DNA from: Deminuibacter sp966424055
Lineage (GTDB): Bacteria; Bacteroidota; Bacteroidia; Chitinophagales; Chitinophagaceae
Reading direction: 5' to 3'
DNA: 64,000 bases
Assembly: GCA_966424055.1 (NCBI GenBank)
Contig: CBJLMB010000034.1
Location: 7,624-71,623 of the forward strand
This document shows, piece after piece, positions 52,758 to 61,851 of this stretch. A program made the translations under genes and the position numbers. Below the pieces are notes generated by a model that saw nothing but the letters and a program-made list of their open reading frames with translations, had not been told where the DNA came from and made no database searches. Position 1 is the stretch's first letter, and every line of letters starts with the position of its first letter.

Positions 52758-54044
52758 ATGAAACAATTGATCATCATTGCCGCTTTTATTGCGGGATCCA
52801 TCTTGTCTTTTGCACAGAATATTGACCGCCTGATCAACAAAGAAGAAGTAGAGAAAATAGAAAAAATACTGTCTGCCGATGATATGCAGGGTCGCAAAGC
52901 AGGCACACCCGGTAATGAAAAAGCTGCTGCTTTTATTGCCGGTGAATTTAAAAAAACAGGCTTGCAAACCTGGAATGGCAGCAACAGCTTCCTGCAGCAT
53001 TTCAGCATGGTACAGCCCAGGCTTATCAGTCAAAGCGGCACACTCGATCAGCAGAACATAGACAGCAAAAATATGATCGTATTTACCTCGCAGCCCGGGC
53101 TTACTGTAACTGAGCAATCGGGGTATGAACAGAAAACAATTGCACCGGGTGGTAACCTGTTTGCTTCTATAATGTCGCTGCTCCAGTCTGATAAAAACTA
53201 TATCGTATGGGTCGATCCTTCTTTCAGCAATATTTTCCCAAGGCTTTCCAGGCTGAAAAGCATGTTGTTTAAATCTGCCGGTAGCGTGATCATGGTTATG
53301 ACCGATAAAAAGCCTGCTGCTTTCCGGATAGAAGCCCAACACCATATCACCGAACAAAAGCTGATGAATGTGGTGGGAATACTGCCTGGCAAAAGCAGGA
53401 AGAACGAATATGTTATTTTCTCCAGCCATTTCGATCACCTGGGTATTGCGGAAAAACCGGAGAACGGCGATTCTGTATACAATGGCGCCAATGATGATGC
53501 TGCCGGCACTACCGCTGTGATGATGCTGGCGCGGTATTTCAAAGCGATGGGTAACAATGAGCGCACCCTTATTTTTGCTGCTTTCAATGCTGAAGAGATC
53601 GGCGGTTTCGGATCACAGTATTTTTCAAAACAGTTCGATCCTGCCAAAGTGATGGCCATGTTTAATATTGAGATGATCGGTACTGAATCGAAATGGGGCC
53701 GTAATTCGGCTTATATCACCGGTTATGAAAAAACAGATATGGGAAAGATCCTGGAGAAAAACCTGGCAGGCTCTGGTTTTACGTTCTATCCCGATCCTTA
53801 CACACAGGAAGACTTGTTTTACCGTTCAGACAATGCTGCCCTGGCCAGGCTGGGCGTACCTGCGCATACCATCTCCACTTCTAAAATGGATAATGAACCC
53901 AACTATCACAAGCTGAGTGATGAAATAGGTACCCTTGATATGGCCAATATGGCCGCAATAATCAAGGCCATCGCCATCAGTTCAGCCTCTATTATCAAAG
54001 GTACAGATACGCCATCGAGAGTAAATACGGCAGATTTGAAATAG
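52758..54044 (+). CDS. M28-family zinc aminopeptidase, exported
   Basis: 428 residues from ATG 52758, which begins a signal peptide ending LSFAQ (about residue 19); the longer frame from 52599 is rejected. M28 metal ligands are all visible: SHFDHLG (near 222), NDDAAGTTA (near 242), AFNAEEIGG (catalytic Glu pair near 275), FNIEMIG and a late PAHTIST histidine. It probably removes N-terminal residues from peptides in the periplasm. It follows the regulator pair by 241 bases and may be independent of it. Confidence 0.9.
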   Translation: MKQLIIIAAFIAGSILSFAQNIDRLINKEEVEKIEKILSADDMQGRKAGTPGNEKAAAFIAGEFKKTGLQTWNGSNSFLQHFSMVQPRLISQSGTLDQQNIDSKNMIVFTSQPGLTVTEQSGYEQKTIAPGGNLFASIMSLLQSDKNYIVWVDPSFSNIFPRLSRLKSMLFKSAGSVIMVMTDKKPAAFRIEAQHHITEQKLMNVVGILPGKSRKNEYVIFSSHFDHLGIAEKPENGDSVYNGANDDAAGTTAVMMLARYFKAMGNNERTLIFAAFNAEEIGGFGSQYFSKQFDPAKVMAMFNIEMIGTESKWGRNSAYITGYEKTDMGKILEKNLAGSGFTFYPDPYTQEDLFYRSDNAALARLGVPAHTISTSKMDNEPNYHKLSDEIGTLDMANMAAIIKAIAISSASIIKGTDTPSRVNTADLK

Positions 54045-54403
54045 CATTCGATGTACGGTGTACGATGTGGGATGTACGATGGTTGAAGTGGGAAATACGA
54101 AGTACGATATGGATGAATAGCGTAGTTTGTACTCGTACTTCTAACTGGCATATAACAAAACAACCTAAACACATAAAATCCGGAGCCATCAGCGCGATAA
54201 TACCGTTCTGTTGTCTCCGGATTTTATTTTTTATTAGCAAGCAACCCAAAATATCAAATAATATAAAGTACGAAAAGAATCAATTGATCACTGATCTACA
54301 CATCACACATCCCCATCACACATCAAATAATACAAACAGTCAATGATGAAGTAAGAAGTACCACTATGCCCCACATCGTACATCCCACATCGTACATTGT
54401 ACA
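54045..54403. other. Gap between convergent genes filled by a 356-bp inverted-repeat element
   Basis: 359 bases between the M28 gene (plus) and GGGP synthase (minus), with no credible gene. It is almost exactly filled by an element with 32-bp inverted ends that also contains a terminator. Confidence 0.8.
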
Positions 54404-54405
54404 TC
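54050..54405. repeat. Element with 32-bp imperfect terminal inverted repeats
   Basis: Left end 54050-54081 and right end 54374-54405 are inverse complements at 30 of 32 positions by eye (GATGTACGGTGTACGATG... and its inverse). Next to the left end lie GAAGTACGA and, further in, TCGTACTTC, another perfect 9-bp pair. The ends share GTAC words and the CGTACATCCCACAT string with the tandem repeats at 41.2-41.46 kb. The right end overlaps the GGGP synthase stop codon. No open frame for a transposase is present. Confidence 0.7.
54173..54227. terminator. Terminator inside the 54-kb element
   Basis: Perfect 13-bp arms ATAAAATCCGGAG (54173-54185) and CTCCGGATTTTAT (54215-54227) with a 29-base loop, followed by TTTTTTA on the plus strand and by T-rich sequence on the minus strand. 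It can serve both converging genes. Confidence 0.7.
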
Positions 54406-55159
54406 ATTTCACTGGATCGAGCTGATGAACAGCGTCGCTCATTTCTTTGATCAGGGAGGCATCTTTTTCAATGGCATTGCCTACTACGATAACATCGGCA
54501 CCTGCCTTGCAGTTACGGTAAGCTTTTTCCGGTTCAGTGATACCTCCGCCGATGATCAGGGGGGATTCAATATGAGAAGCCACTTTCTCGATCATGGTTT
54601 CGGTAATGGGACGTTTGGCACCACTGCCGGCATCCATGTAAATCAGTTGCATGCCCAGCATTTCGCCGGCCATGGCGGTACACATGGCAATCTCATTTTT
54701 ATCGGATGGAATGGGGGAAGCATTGGAAATATAAGAAACAGTGGTAGGCGCACCTCCGTCAATGACCATATAACCGGTGGGCATAATTTCGAGCCCGCTT
54801 TTTTTAACGATCGGGGCACTGATAACATGCTGGCCGATAAGCAACTCGGGATTACGGCCCGAGATAAGGGACAGGTATAAAAGTGCGTCGGCATATTTGC
54901 TTACCTGCGAGGGCGAGCCGGGAAACAGGATAACAGGAATATCACAGGCCGCTTTCAGTTGCTGAATACACTCATCCAGGTTATTATCAATAACCAGGCT
55001 GCCACCTACAAAGAAATAATCCACACCTGCATCAACGGCAAGCGTGATCAGCTGGTCAATTTTGGGAGCATCCACTTTATCGGGGTCGATCAGCACAGTG
55101 AAAGACTTCCGCCTTGTTTTTTTTCTTTCCGTAAACTGTTGGTATAAGTTGTGCTTCAT
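54404..55159 (-). CDS. Geranylgeranylglyceryl phosphate synthase (PcrB family)
   Basis: TIM-barrel prenyltransferase of 251 residues joining glycerol-1-phosphate to a polyprenyl diphosphate. Motifs: FTVLIDPDK near 20-28, DYFFVGGSLV near 47, ILFPGSPSQ near 76, IYMDAGSGAKRPI near 172 and the phosphate-binding PLIIGGGI near 200 and ADVIVVGNAIEKD near 220. Homologues in Bacteroidota make this archaeal-type ether bond; what becomes of the product is not settled to my knowledge. The stop codon lies in the right end of the 54-kb element. Confidence 0.92.
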   Translation of the reverse strand: MKHNLYQQFTERKKTRRKSFTVLIDPDKVDAPKIDQLITLAVDAGVDYFFVGGSLVIDNNLDECIQQLKAACDIPVILFPGSPSQVSKYADALLYLSLISGRNPELLIGQHVISAPIVKKSGLEIMPTGYMVIDGGAPTTVSYISNASPIPSDKNEIAMCTAMAGEMLGMQLIYMDAGSGAKRPITETMIEKVASHIESPLIIGGGITEPEKAYRNCKAGADVIVVGNAIEKDASLIKEMSDAVHQLDPVK

Positions 55160-55575
55160 GTAATTTAAATGGGTGCTTTTGCAAAAATGCGAAAAAGTTT
55201 TTTGTTTAAGGGGGGGATTTTTTTATATAAAACTTCTTTAAATGTAAAAGTCTTTAAAAGTAAGTACACTAAATGGGAACGGATAGATTTTATTAAAGAC
55301 CATAAACGGCAGGCAATCTGGAACGCGAATTTATACTACTATAATACAAAATTTCAGCCAAATTTCGGGGGGCCTGGCCGTTAAAAATAGTCACACTTGT
55401 GCAGAAACTTTCAAAACCAATGTGGGGCTGCAATAGCGTGAAATAACCCTGCATTTTCCACAGTTTGTTGATATTTCAGGCCTTGAGAATTGCAGATAGA
55501 AGGATATTTTCGACAACTGCTTCATAGTTTCTTAACATTCGAAAATTAATTTAATTAACCATAAATCAACTGGCT
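55160..55575. other. 416-base region upstream of nrdJ
   Basis: No credible gene. AT-rich with a G-run at 55366-55373. I looked for a cobalamin riboswitch, because nrdJ encodes a B12-dependent enzyme, and saw no B12-box; nor is a clear NrdR box or TAnnTTTG box visible. TTTTCCACAG (about 55453) resembles a DnaA box with one mismatch but is alone. The 71-codon frame at 55169 looks random. Confidence 0.5.
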
Positions 55576-58500
55576 ATGGCTAAACAGCAATCTACACAGG
55601 GCCTGCAGTTTCAGCGCCGCTTTACCAAAGAGGGGGTGAGCGCTTTCGATCTGTTTGAATATGACTACCGTACCAGTATTATCCGCAACCCCAGTGGGGA
55701 AATTGTGTTTGAAATGAACAATGTGGAAGTACCGGCACAGTGGAGCCAGATTGCAACAGATATCCTGGCACAGAAATATTTCCGCAAAGCCGGTGTGCCG
55801 CAGGCCGATGGAAGCGTGGGCCGTGAAACCAGTGTTAAACAGGTAGCCCACCGTATGGCCAACTGCTGGAAGGTATGGGGCGAGCGTTATGGTTATTTTG
55901 CCTCGGCAAAAGATGCCGAAGTTTTTTACGACGAACTGGTTTACAGCATTTTAAACCAGGCTTGTGTACCCAATAGCCCTCAATGGTTCAATACCGGGCT
56001 GCACGAAAGCTATGGCATTACCGGTAAACCGCAGGGGCATTATTATGTAGATCCTGCTGATAGCCAGCTGAAAAAATCCTCCAATGCCTATGAGCGCCCC
56101 CAGCCGCATGCCTGCTTTATCCTATCTGTAACAGACGACCTGGTGAATGATGGCGGTATCATGGACCTCTGGGTGCGGGAAGCCCGGATATTCAAATATG
56201 GTTCCGGCGTGGGTACCAATTTCTCACAGATCCGCGGTTCAGGCGAAAAACTCAGTGGTGGCGGCACTTCTTCAGGACTGATGAGCTTTCTTAAGATTGG
56301 CGACCGTGCGGCCGGCGCTATTAAAAGCGGCGGTACTACCCGCAGGGCGGCTAAAATGGTTTGCCTCGACCTGGACCATCCCGAAATAATGGAATTCATC
56401 AACTGGAAAGTAGAGGAAGAGAAAAAAGTAGGCGCCCTGGTGGCTGCCGGGTATGATAATAGCTATGAGGGCGAAGCGTATATGACGGTAGCCGGGCAAA
56501 ACTCCAATAACTCCATCCGTATCCCCAACGAATTTTTTAAAGTGCTGGAAGAAGATGGTGACTGGGCACTGAAAGCCCGTTTAGATGGTAGAGTGATGAA
56601 AAAGATACCCGCCCGTGAAGTATGGAACCAGATCGCCTATGCTGCCTGGCGCTGTGCCGATCCCGGTACCCAGTACGATACCACCATCAACGAATGGCAT
56701 ACCTGTCCGCAGGGAGGCCGTATCAATGCTTCCAACCCCTGTTCAGAATACATGTTCCTGGACAATACTGCCTGTAACCTGGCTTCTGCCAACCTGCGCA
56801 AGTTTTACGACGAATCCACCAACACTTTTGATGTGGAAGGGTTTGAGTATACCTGCCGCCTGTGGACGGTAGTGCTGGAAATATCTGTGCTGATGGCCCA
56901 GTTTCCTTCAAAAGAAGTGGCCCAGCTTTCGTACGACTACCGGACACTGGGACTGGGCTTTGCCAACCTGGGTTCTGTGCTCATGATCAGCGGTATACCT
57001 TACGATAGTGAAGAAGCCCGTGGCATTGCCGGCGCTGTTTCTGCGATCATGACCGGTGTGGCATACAAAACCTCAGCCGAAATGGCCGCCATTCTGGGGC
57101 CCTTTGCCAAATACAGGGAAAACAGGGAAGATATGCTGCGGGTAATGCGCAACCACCGCGCAGCCGCCTATGATGCAGCAGATGCTTATGAAGGGCTCAG
57201 CGTAAAACCAGTTGGCATCAATGCCAAATACTGCCCTGATTACCTGCTGAAAGCTGCTACCAAGGCCTGGGATGATGCTGTTCAGCTCGGAGAAAAATAT
57301 GGTTACCGCAATGCGCAAACTACAGTGATCGCCCCTACAGGAACCATCGGCCTGGTGATGGATTGCGATACAACTGGTGTGGAACCTGATTTTGCACTGG
57401 TGAAATTTAAAAAACTGAGTGGTGGCGGCTATTTTAAAATCATCAACCAGTCTGTGCCCACTGCGCTGAAAAACCTGGGTTACAGCGAAAAAGAAATTGA
57501 TGCCATCATAAAATATGCGGTAGGTGCAGCCACATTTGAAGGTGCGCCCTTTATCAACTCCCAGTCACTGAGCGAAAAAGGCTTTATTGCCGAGGAGATC
57601 AAAAAACTGAATGAAGCGGCGAAATCTGCTTTTGAAATTGGTTTTGTGTTCAACAAATTTACACTGGGAGAGGCTTGCCTGGAAAGACTGGGCTTTACTG
57701 CCGACCAGTACAACGACTGGAATTTCGACCTGCTGGAAGCACTGGGCTTTACAGAAGAGCAAATTGATGCAGCCAATGATTATGTATGCGGAACCATGAC
57801 TGTTGAAGGGGCGCCGCACCTGAAAACAGCCCATTTACCGGTGTTTGACTGCGCCAATAAATGCGGCAAAAAAGGCGAACGCTATATTCATGCACATGGT
57901 CATATACGCATGATGGCGGCTTGCCAGCCATTTCTGAGCGGCGCTATCTCCAAAACCATCAACCTGCCGCATGAGGCCACGGTAGAAGAAATTGCAGATA
58001 GTTATATGCTGAGCTGGAAGCTGGGTTTGAAAGCCAATGCCCTGTACCGCGATGGCTCCAAGCTGTCACAGCCGCTTAGCAATAAAGCAGAGAAAAAGAA
58101 AAAAACAGAAACGGCAGAAGCAGCTGCAGAAACCGCACAGGGTGAGCCGGCCACACATATTGTAGACCTGAGTAAGTTAACGGTAGACGAGCTGCTGGAA
58201 GAAGTGACCAAACGCATGCAGGCCGCACCCGATACCAAACTGAAACGCCAGTTGGCGAGGATCGTGGAAAGAAGAAGCCTGCCGGCCAAACGGCGTGGGT
58301 TTACCCAGAAAGCCAAAGTGGGTGGCCAGGTTATTTTCCTGCGCACCGGTGAGTATGGCGATGGTACCCTGGGCGAAATATTCATCGACCTGGCTAAAGA
58401 AGGCTCTACCCTGCGCAGCCTGATGAACTGCTTTGCCATTGCCATTTCTGTGGGATTGCAGTTTGGCGTTCCGCTGGAAGAGTTTGTAGAGAAATTCGTG

Positions 58501-58929
58501 TTCACTAAATTCGAACCGGCGGGTATGGTAGACCACCCGAATATCAAAACCACCACTTCGCTGGTCGATTTTGTTTTCCGCTCACTGGCCTATGAATACC
58601 TGGGAAGAACTGACCTGGTACATGTGCTTGACAGGCCGGAGATCAGCAATATGGGCAATGAAGAAGATGATATTACCCCGCTGGAAAAACCAGAACTGAG
58701 CAGTGTGCGTGTAACTGCACCTTCATCTGCCAATGTAAGTCCGGCCCCTCAGCCGCATAAAGCGCAGAAAACAGCAGTAAAAACAGAAGTGGGACTGGAT
58801 GCATTGAATGCCGCAGCCAAAAGCATGCAAAGCGATGCCCCGGCCTGTAATACCTGCGGACATATTACGGTACGCAGCGGTACTTGCTACAAATGCCTCA
58901 ATTGCGGTAACAGCATGGGATGCAGCTGA
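55576..58929 (+). CDS. nrdJ: Adenosylcobalamin-dependent ribonucleotide reductase (class II)
   Basis: Reduces ribonucleotides to deoxyribonucleotides using vitamin B12 as radical source. 1117 residues: N-terminal region with ACVPNSPQWFNTGL near 135 and HACFILSVTDDL near 178, the barrel with FKYGSGVGTNFS near 210, the radical-site region NPCSEYMFLDNTACNLASANL (read in two halves, near 390-410), APTGTIGLVMDCDTTG near 590, then the C-terminal extension. It ends with zinc-type cysteines (CNTCG, CYKCLNCG, GCS). The long form is typical of NrdJ in many aerobes. No nrdAB is in the window. Confidence 0.95.
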   Translation: MAKQQSTQGLQFQRRFTKEGVSAFDLFEYDYRTSIIRNPSGEIVFEMNNVEVPAQWSQIATDILAQKYFRKAGVPQADGSVGRETSVKQVAHRMANCWKVWGERYGYFASAKDAEVFYDELVYSILNQACVPNSPQWFNTGLHESYGITGKPQGHYYVDPADSQLKKSSNAYERPQPHACFILSVTDDLVNDGGIMDLWVREARIFKYGSGVGTNFSQIRGSGEKLSGGGTSSGLMSFLKIGDRAAGAIKSGGTTRRAAKMVCLDLDHPEIMEFINWKVEEEKKVGALVAAGYDNSYEGEAYMTVAGQNSNNSIRIPNEFFKVLEEDGDWALKARLDGRVMKKIPAREVWNQIAYAAWRCADPGTQYDTTINEWHTCPQGGRINASNPCSEYMFLDNTACNLASANLRKFYDESTNTFDVEGFEYTCRLWTVVLEISVLMAQFPSKEVAQLSYDYRTLGLGFANLGSVLMISGIPYDSEEARGIAGAVSAIMTGVAYKTSAEMAAILGPFAKYRENREDMLRVMRNHRAAAYDAADAYEGLSVKPVGINAKYCPDYLLKAATKAWDDAVQLGEKYGYRNAQTTVIAPTGTIGLVMDCDTTGVEPDFALVKFKKLSGGGYFKIINQSVPTALKNLGYSEKEIDAIIKYAVGAATFEGAPFINSQSLSEKGFIAEEIKKLNEAAKSAFEIGFVFNKFTLGEACLERLGFTADQYNDWNFDLLEALGFTEEQIDAANDYVCGTMTVEGAPHLKTAHLPVFDCANKCGKKGERYIHAHGHIRMMAACQPFLSGAISKTINLPHEATVEEIADSYMLSWKLGLKANALYRDGSKLSQPLSNKAEKKKKTETAEAAAETAQGEPATHIVDLSKLTVDELLEEVTKRMQAAPDTKLKRQLARIVERRSLPAKRRGFTQKAKVGGQVIFLRTGEYGDGTLGEIFIDLAKEGSTLRSLMNCFAIAISVGLQFGVPLEEFVEKFVFTKFEPAGMVDHPNIKTTTSLVDFVFRSLAYEYLGRTDLVHVLDRPEISNMGNEEDDITPLEKPELSSVRVTAPSSANVSPAPQPHKAQKTAVKTEVGLDALNAAAKSMQSDAPACNTCGHITVRSGTCYKCLNCGNSMGCS

Positions 58930-58968
58930 TTTGAAACCAGGTAATTGATAAATTGTTTACTTATAAAT

Positions 58969-59001
58969 ATTCCAACAGCCGTCGCAGACGGCTGTTGGAA
59001 T
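58969..59001. terminator. Hairpin terminator after nrdJ
   Basis: Perfect 15-bp arms (58969-58983 and 58987-59001) containing CCAACAGCCGTC and its inverse complement, loop GCA. The following TTTATGG is only weakly T-rich, but the stem is very strong. Confidence 0.75.
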
Positions 59002-59092
59002 TTATGGTTGTTCATTTTTAAATTTTCAAGGCAACACATTCTCAAATTAAGCTACATTTACGGCTTATAGCATATAGCACCCAATAGTCATC

Positions 59093-59572
59093 ATGCAATT
59101 AAGTTTTTCGTACGATAAGAAAAAAGTTATTCAGGGATTGCGGTATCATTTTATCACCCGGCCGGAGATAAGGATACTGGTTATTTTAGTAAATGTATTC
59201 GCCATTCTTGCCGCCATCTTGTTTTATTTAAAAAAAATACGGCCCGAACCTTTTTTGCTGGGCTCCTGTGTATGGTTGTTTATGATGGCAGCTTTCTGGT
59301 ATATACTGCCGGTGACGATCTATAAAAAGTCTGCTACTTTCAGGGATCATTTTACGATCCTGTTCAAAGACGATTTTGTAAGGCTGGAAAATGAAAGGGG
59401 GCATGTGGATTGGGCCTGGAATAAGTTCACCAACTATTTTGAAAGCCCCAATTTTTTTCATCTTTATTTTTCACCCAAATCTTTCTTCCTGCTGCCAAAA
59501 GAAAATATGAATGGTGATTTTGCGCATGAACTGCGCGGGGTATTGGGTAAGAAAATCGTAAAGACAAAATAG
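59093..59572 (+). CDS. YcxB-like small membrane protein
   Basis: 159 residues with two membrane helices (about 27-45 and 53-72) followed by a soluble domain, FKDDFVRLENERGHVDWAWNKFTNYFESPNFFHLYFS (read across about 92-128) and FLLPKENM near 134, which resemble the YcxB-like family. Function unknown. A TACATTTA box (one mismatch to -7) lies about 40 bases upstream. It converges with the acetyltransferase gene, 12 bases away. Confidence 0.75.
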   Translation: MQLSFSYDKKKVIQGLRYHFITRPEIRILVILVNVFAILAAILFYLKKIRPEPFLLGSCVWLFMMAAFWYILPVTIYKKSATFRDHFTILFKDDFVRLENERGHVDWAWNKFTNYFESPNFFHLYFSPKSFFLLPKENMNGDFAHELRGVLGKKIVKTK

Positions 59573-59584
59573 GCAAGAACCTTC

Positions 59585-60013
59585 TCAGATATTTTTTTCC
59601 ATTGTGAAATGGGGAATGGTGACTTCTTCAAACTCGTCACCGGTTGTATTATAGCCCAGCTTTTCATAAAAGCCGATGGCTGTTTTGCGGGCATGCATCA
59701 CAATTTTTTTGTAGCCCCTGTCGCGCGCAATATTTTCGGCAAACTGCATCAGCACACGGCCTATGCCCTTGCCTTGTAAACCGCTGAGTACAGCCATCTG
59801 GCGTAGGCGCACTGTTTTATTGCCGCAATCAGTTAACAGGCAGCAACCTTCCAGTTTCTCATCTTCAAAACACCCGATCAGGATGTCTTCTTTCTCTTTC
59901 TCCAGGTCCTGCGCCGTAAATGTCAATCCCAACGGCTTACGCAAAATCAGGTGCCGAAGATCCACCATTTGCTGGTATTCCTTAGTGCCGTGATCAATGA
60001 GTTTTAGTGCCAT
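59585..60013 (-). CDS. GNAT-family N-acetyltransferase
   Basis: 142-residue acetyl-CoA-dependent transferase. GNAT core: LRQMAVLSGLQGKGIGRVLMQFAE near 70-93 includes the Q-G-K-G-I-G-R acetyl-CoA loop, followed by IVMHARKTAIGFYEKLGYNTTG near 104-125. The segment order resembles small ElaA-like enzymes. Substrate unknown. Confidence 0.88.
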   Translation of the reverse strand: MALKLIDHGTKEYQQMVDLRHLILRKPLGLTFTAQDLEKEKEDILIGCFEDEKLEGCCLLTDCGNKTVRLRQMAVLSGLQGKGIGRVLMQFAENIARDRGYKKIVMHARKTAIGFYEKLGYNTTGDEFEEVTIPHFTMEKNI

Positions 60014-60190
60014 GGGTATTGCAGTTGGGGCTTCAAGTTAAGTATCATTTTTTAAATATAGTGCAGAAATGCGACCGTATCGTGCAGGTTACCGCAATAA
60101 ATTGGCAGCCGGTGCCGGATAGCAGGCAGAATGTGGTTTGACGGTGATAAAAAGCTTGTTAATGTGTTTTTTATTTTTTGTTCACTGAAC

Positions 60191-60228
60191 TTGTTCTTTT
60201 ATTTTTATTGTCTACTAAATTTGTAGAC
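60191..60228 (+). promoter_or_regulatory. Promoter with palindromic operator before the sterol-desaturase-family gene
   Basis: TTG (60191-60193), 22-base spacer and TAAATTTG (60216-60223) fit the Bacteroidota promoter. GTCTACtaaatttGTAGAC (60210-60228), a perfect 6-bp palindrome around a 7-base centre, lies exactly over the -7 box, where a bound dimer would block transcription. The TCTAC/GTAGA half-sites recall BlaI/MecI/CopY-type operators; this match is from memory. Confidence 0.6.
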
Positions 60229-60242
60229 TACAAAACCACCGT

Positions 60243-61478
60243 ATGCATTTCAACATCCTGGCACTGGCTGTTCCCTTTTTTTTATTCTTTATTGGGCTGG
60301 AATACTGGCATGGCAAAAAAAAGGGGCTGGATCATTTTCATTTTGCCGAATCCATTGCCAACCTCAATGTGGGTATTGCCGAACGCCTGAGTGATGTTTT
60401 TGCAACCGGCCTGTTTTTTTACCTGTTTAAATACATTCATGATCATTATGCCCTTTTTTCTATACGGGCCAACTGGTACACCTGGATACTGCTGTTCTTA
60501 TTAACCGACCTGGTCTGGTACTGGTATCATCGCCTGGCGCATGAAATCAACCTGTTCTGGGCTGTACATGTGGTGCATCACCAGAGTGAAGACTTTAATT
60601 ATACAGTATCGGCCCGTATAACCTTATTCCAGGCAGTGGTGAGAAGCCTGTTCTGGTCGGTATTGCCACTGATAGGCTTTCCTGCGGAAATGATCACGGC
60701 TTTTTTGTTGATCCATGGGCTGTATCCTTTTTTTATCCACACCCAAACCATCGGTAAACTGGGCTGGCTGGAATATATACTGGTAACCCCCTCGCATCAC
60801 AGGGTGCATCATTCATCCAATACCGAATACCTGGATAAAAACTATGGAGATGTATTAATTATATGGGATAAACTGTTCGGTACATTTGCGTCAGAGGGTA
60901 GCAGCCCCATTCGCTACGGACTTACCAAGCCATTGGGGCATCACAGCTTTTTATGGCAGCATTTTCATTTTTTGCTGGAGCTTGGTTATGCCTGCCTGCA
61001 AACCGGTTCCTGGAAAAAAAGATGGTCTATTGTATTTGGCCGGCCTGATGGCCTGGAGGCGGATAATCGCAGCCGGCTGGAGCAGGTTTTTCTTACACAG
61101 CCCCCTGTGGGTCAAACTACCAGGGCCCAAAGGCTGTATATTGTATGGCAAACTGGCATTAGTTTGGCATTACTTTTCCTGGTTTGCCTGTTTGAAAAAA
61201 TGCTGTCAGGAGCCCAGTGTACCATTCTTTCGGCCTTTATTTTAATCAGTTTAATTAATACAGGGGCTATACTGGAACAGAAAAAATGGGTATTTTACCT
61301 GGAATATACAAGGCTGGCGGTAGTACTGGCCGGCATTGGTTTGCAGCAAAAGGGGGTATTTACCCTGGGGATAATTATACTCATTTTTGGCGTTGTTACG
61401 CTGTATTTCAGGTCTGTACAAAGCTATTATGAACGTTATTTGTTCGGGAGCGCCGATTATATGAAAAATAAACCATGA
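60243..61478 (+). CDS. Sterol desaturase/fatty-acid hydroxylase family membrane enzyme
   Basis: Di-iron membrane oxygenase of 411 residues. The histidine boxes are HRLAH (96-100), HVVHH (109-113) and HRVHH (186-190), with NTEYLDKNYGDVLIIWDKLFGT in the conserved C-terminal part of the catalytic half (read in pieces, about 193-215). The second half adds about four membrane helices (about 300-405). Substrate unknown: relatives hydroxylate sterols, carotenoids, fatty acids or cleave alkylglycerols (AGMO). The AGMO possibility is worth noting because GGGP synthase nearby makes an ether lipid, but this is speculation. ATG 60243 lies 19 bases after the -7 box. Confidence 0.87.
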   Translation: MHFNILALAVPFFLFFIGLEYWHGKKKGLDHFHFAESIANLNVGIAERLSDVFATGLFFYLFKYIHDHYALFSIRANWYTWILLFLLTDLVWYWYHRLAHEINLFWAVHVVHHQSEDFNYTVSARITLFQAVVRSLFWSVLPLIGFPAEMITAFLLIHGLYPFFIHTQTIGKLGWLEYILVTPSHHRVHHSSNTEYLDKNYGDVLIIWDKLFGTFASEGSSPIRYGLTKPLGHHSFLWQHFHFLLELGYACLQTGSWKKRWSIVFGRPDGLEADNRSRLEQVFLTQPPVGQTTRAQRLYIVWQTGISLALLFLVCLFEKMLSGAQCTILSAFILISLINTGAILEQKKWVFYLEYTRLAVVLAGIGLQQKGVFTLGIIILIFGVVTLYFRSVQSYYERYLFGSADYMKNKP

Positions 61479-61560
61479 TAAAAAAAATTATTCTTTTTTG
61501 CAATGATTCCTAAACGGCTACCCTATTCGGTGAGTGTGAAAACAAAAGTGGAGGAAAAAC

Positions 61561-61589
61561 TTGCTGATTTCTCAAAAATTATATTTTTG
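61561..61589 (+). promoter_or_regulatory. acpP promoter
   Basis: TTG (61561-61563), 18-base spacer, TATTTTTG (61582-61589): a full consensus match, 25 bases before the acpP ATG. It probably drives acpP-fabF-rnc. Confidence 0.7.
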
Positions 61590-61614
61590 CGCCTGTAACA
61601 AAAACTTTTTCAAA

Positions 61615-61851
61615 ATGTCAGACATCGCAACAAGAGTTAAGAAGATCATTGTTGACAAATTAGGAGTAGACGAAGCCGAAGTAACCAATGAAGCTTCTTT
61701 CACCAACGATCTGGGTGCCGATTCATTGGACACCGTAGAGCTGATCATGGAATTCGAAAAAGAATTCAATATCTCTATCCCTGACGAACAAGCAGAAACC
61801 ATCACAACAGTTGGGCAGGCTGTCGCTTACCTGGAGGAGCATGCTAAGTAA
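61615..61851 (+). CDS. acpP: Acyl carrier protein
   Basis: Carries growing acyl chains in fatty-acid synthesis. 78 residues from ATG 61615, standard length; the phosphopantetheine serine is S37 in LGADSLDTVELIMEFE. Acidic throughout. The longer frame from 61561 starts inside the promoter and is rejected. It is followed by fabF, its direct partner. Confidence 0.97.
   Translation: MSDIATRVKKIIVDKLGVDEAEVTNEASFTNDLGADSLDTVELIMEFEKEFNISIPDEQAETITTVGQAVAYLEEHAK

Noticed and set aside
55169..55384. 71-codon frame upstream of nrdJ
   Set aside because: No family resemblance, atypical composition, and no promoter or conserved start; treated as non-coding.
55450..55465. DnaA box or origin near nrdJ, and similar TTTCCACAGG near gyrB (2108-2117)
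   Set aside because: Single near-matches without a cluster, AT-rich unwinding element or dnaA/dnaN; too common by chance.
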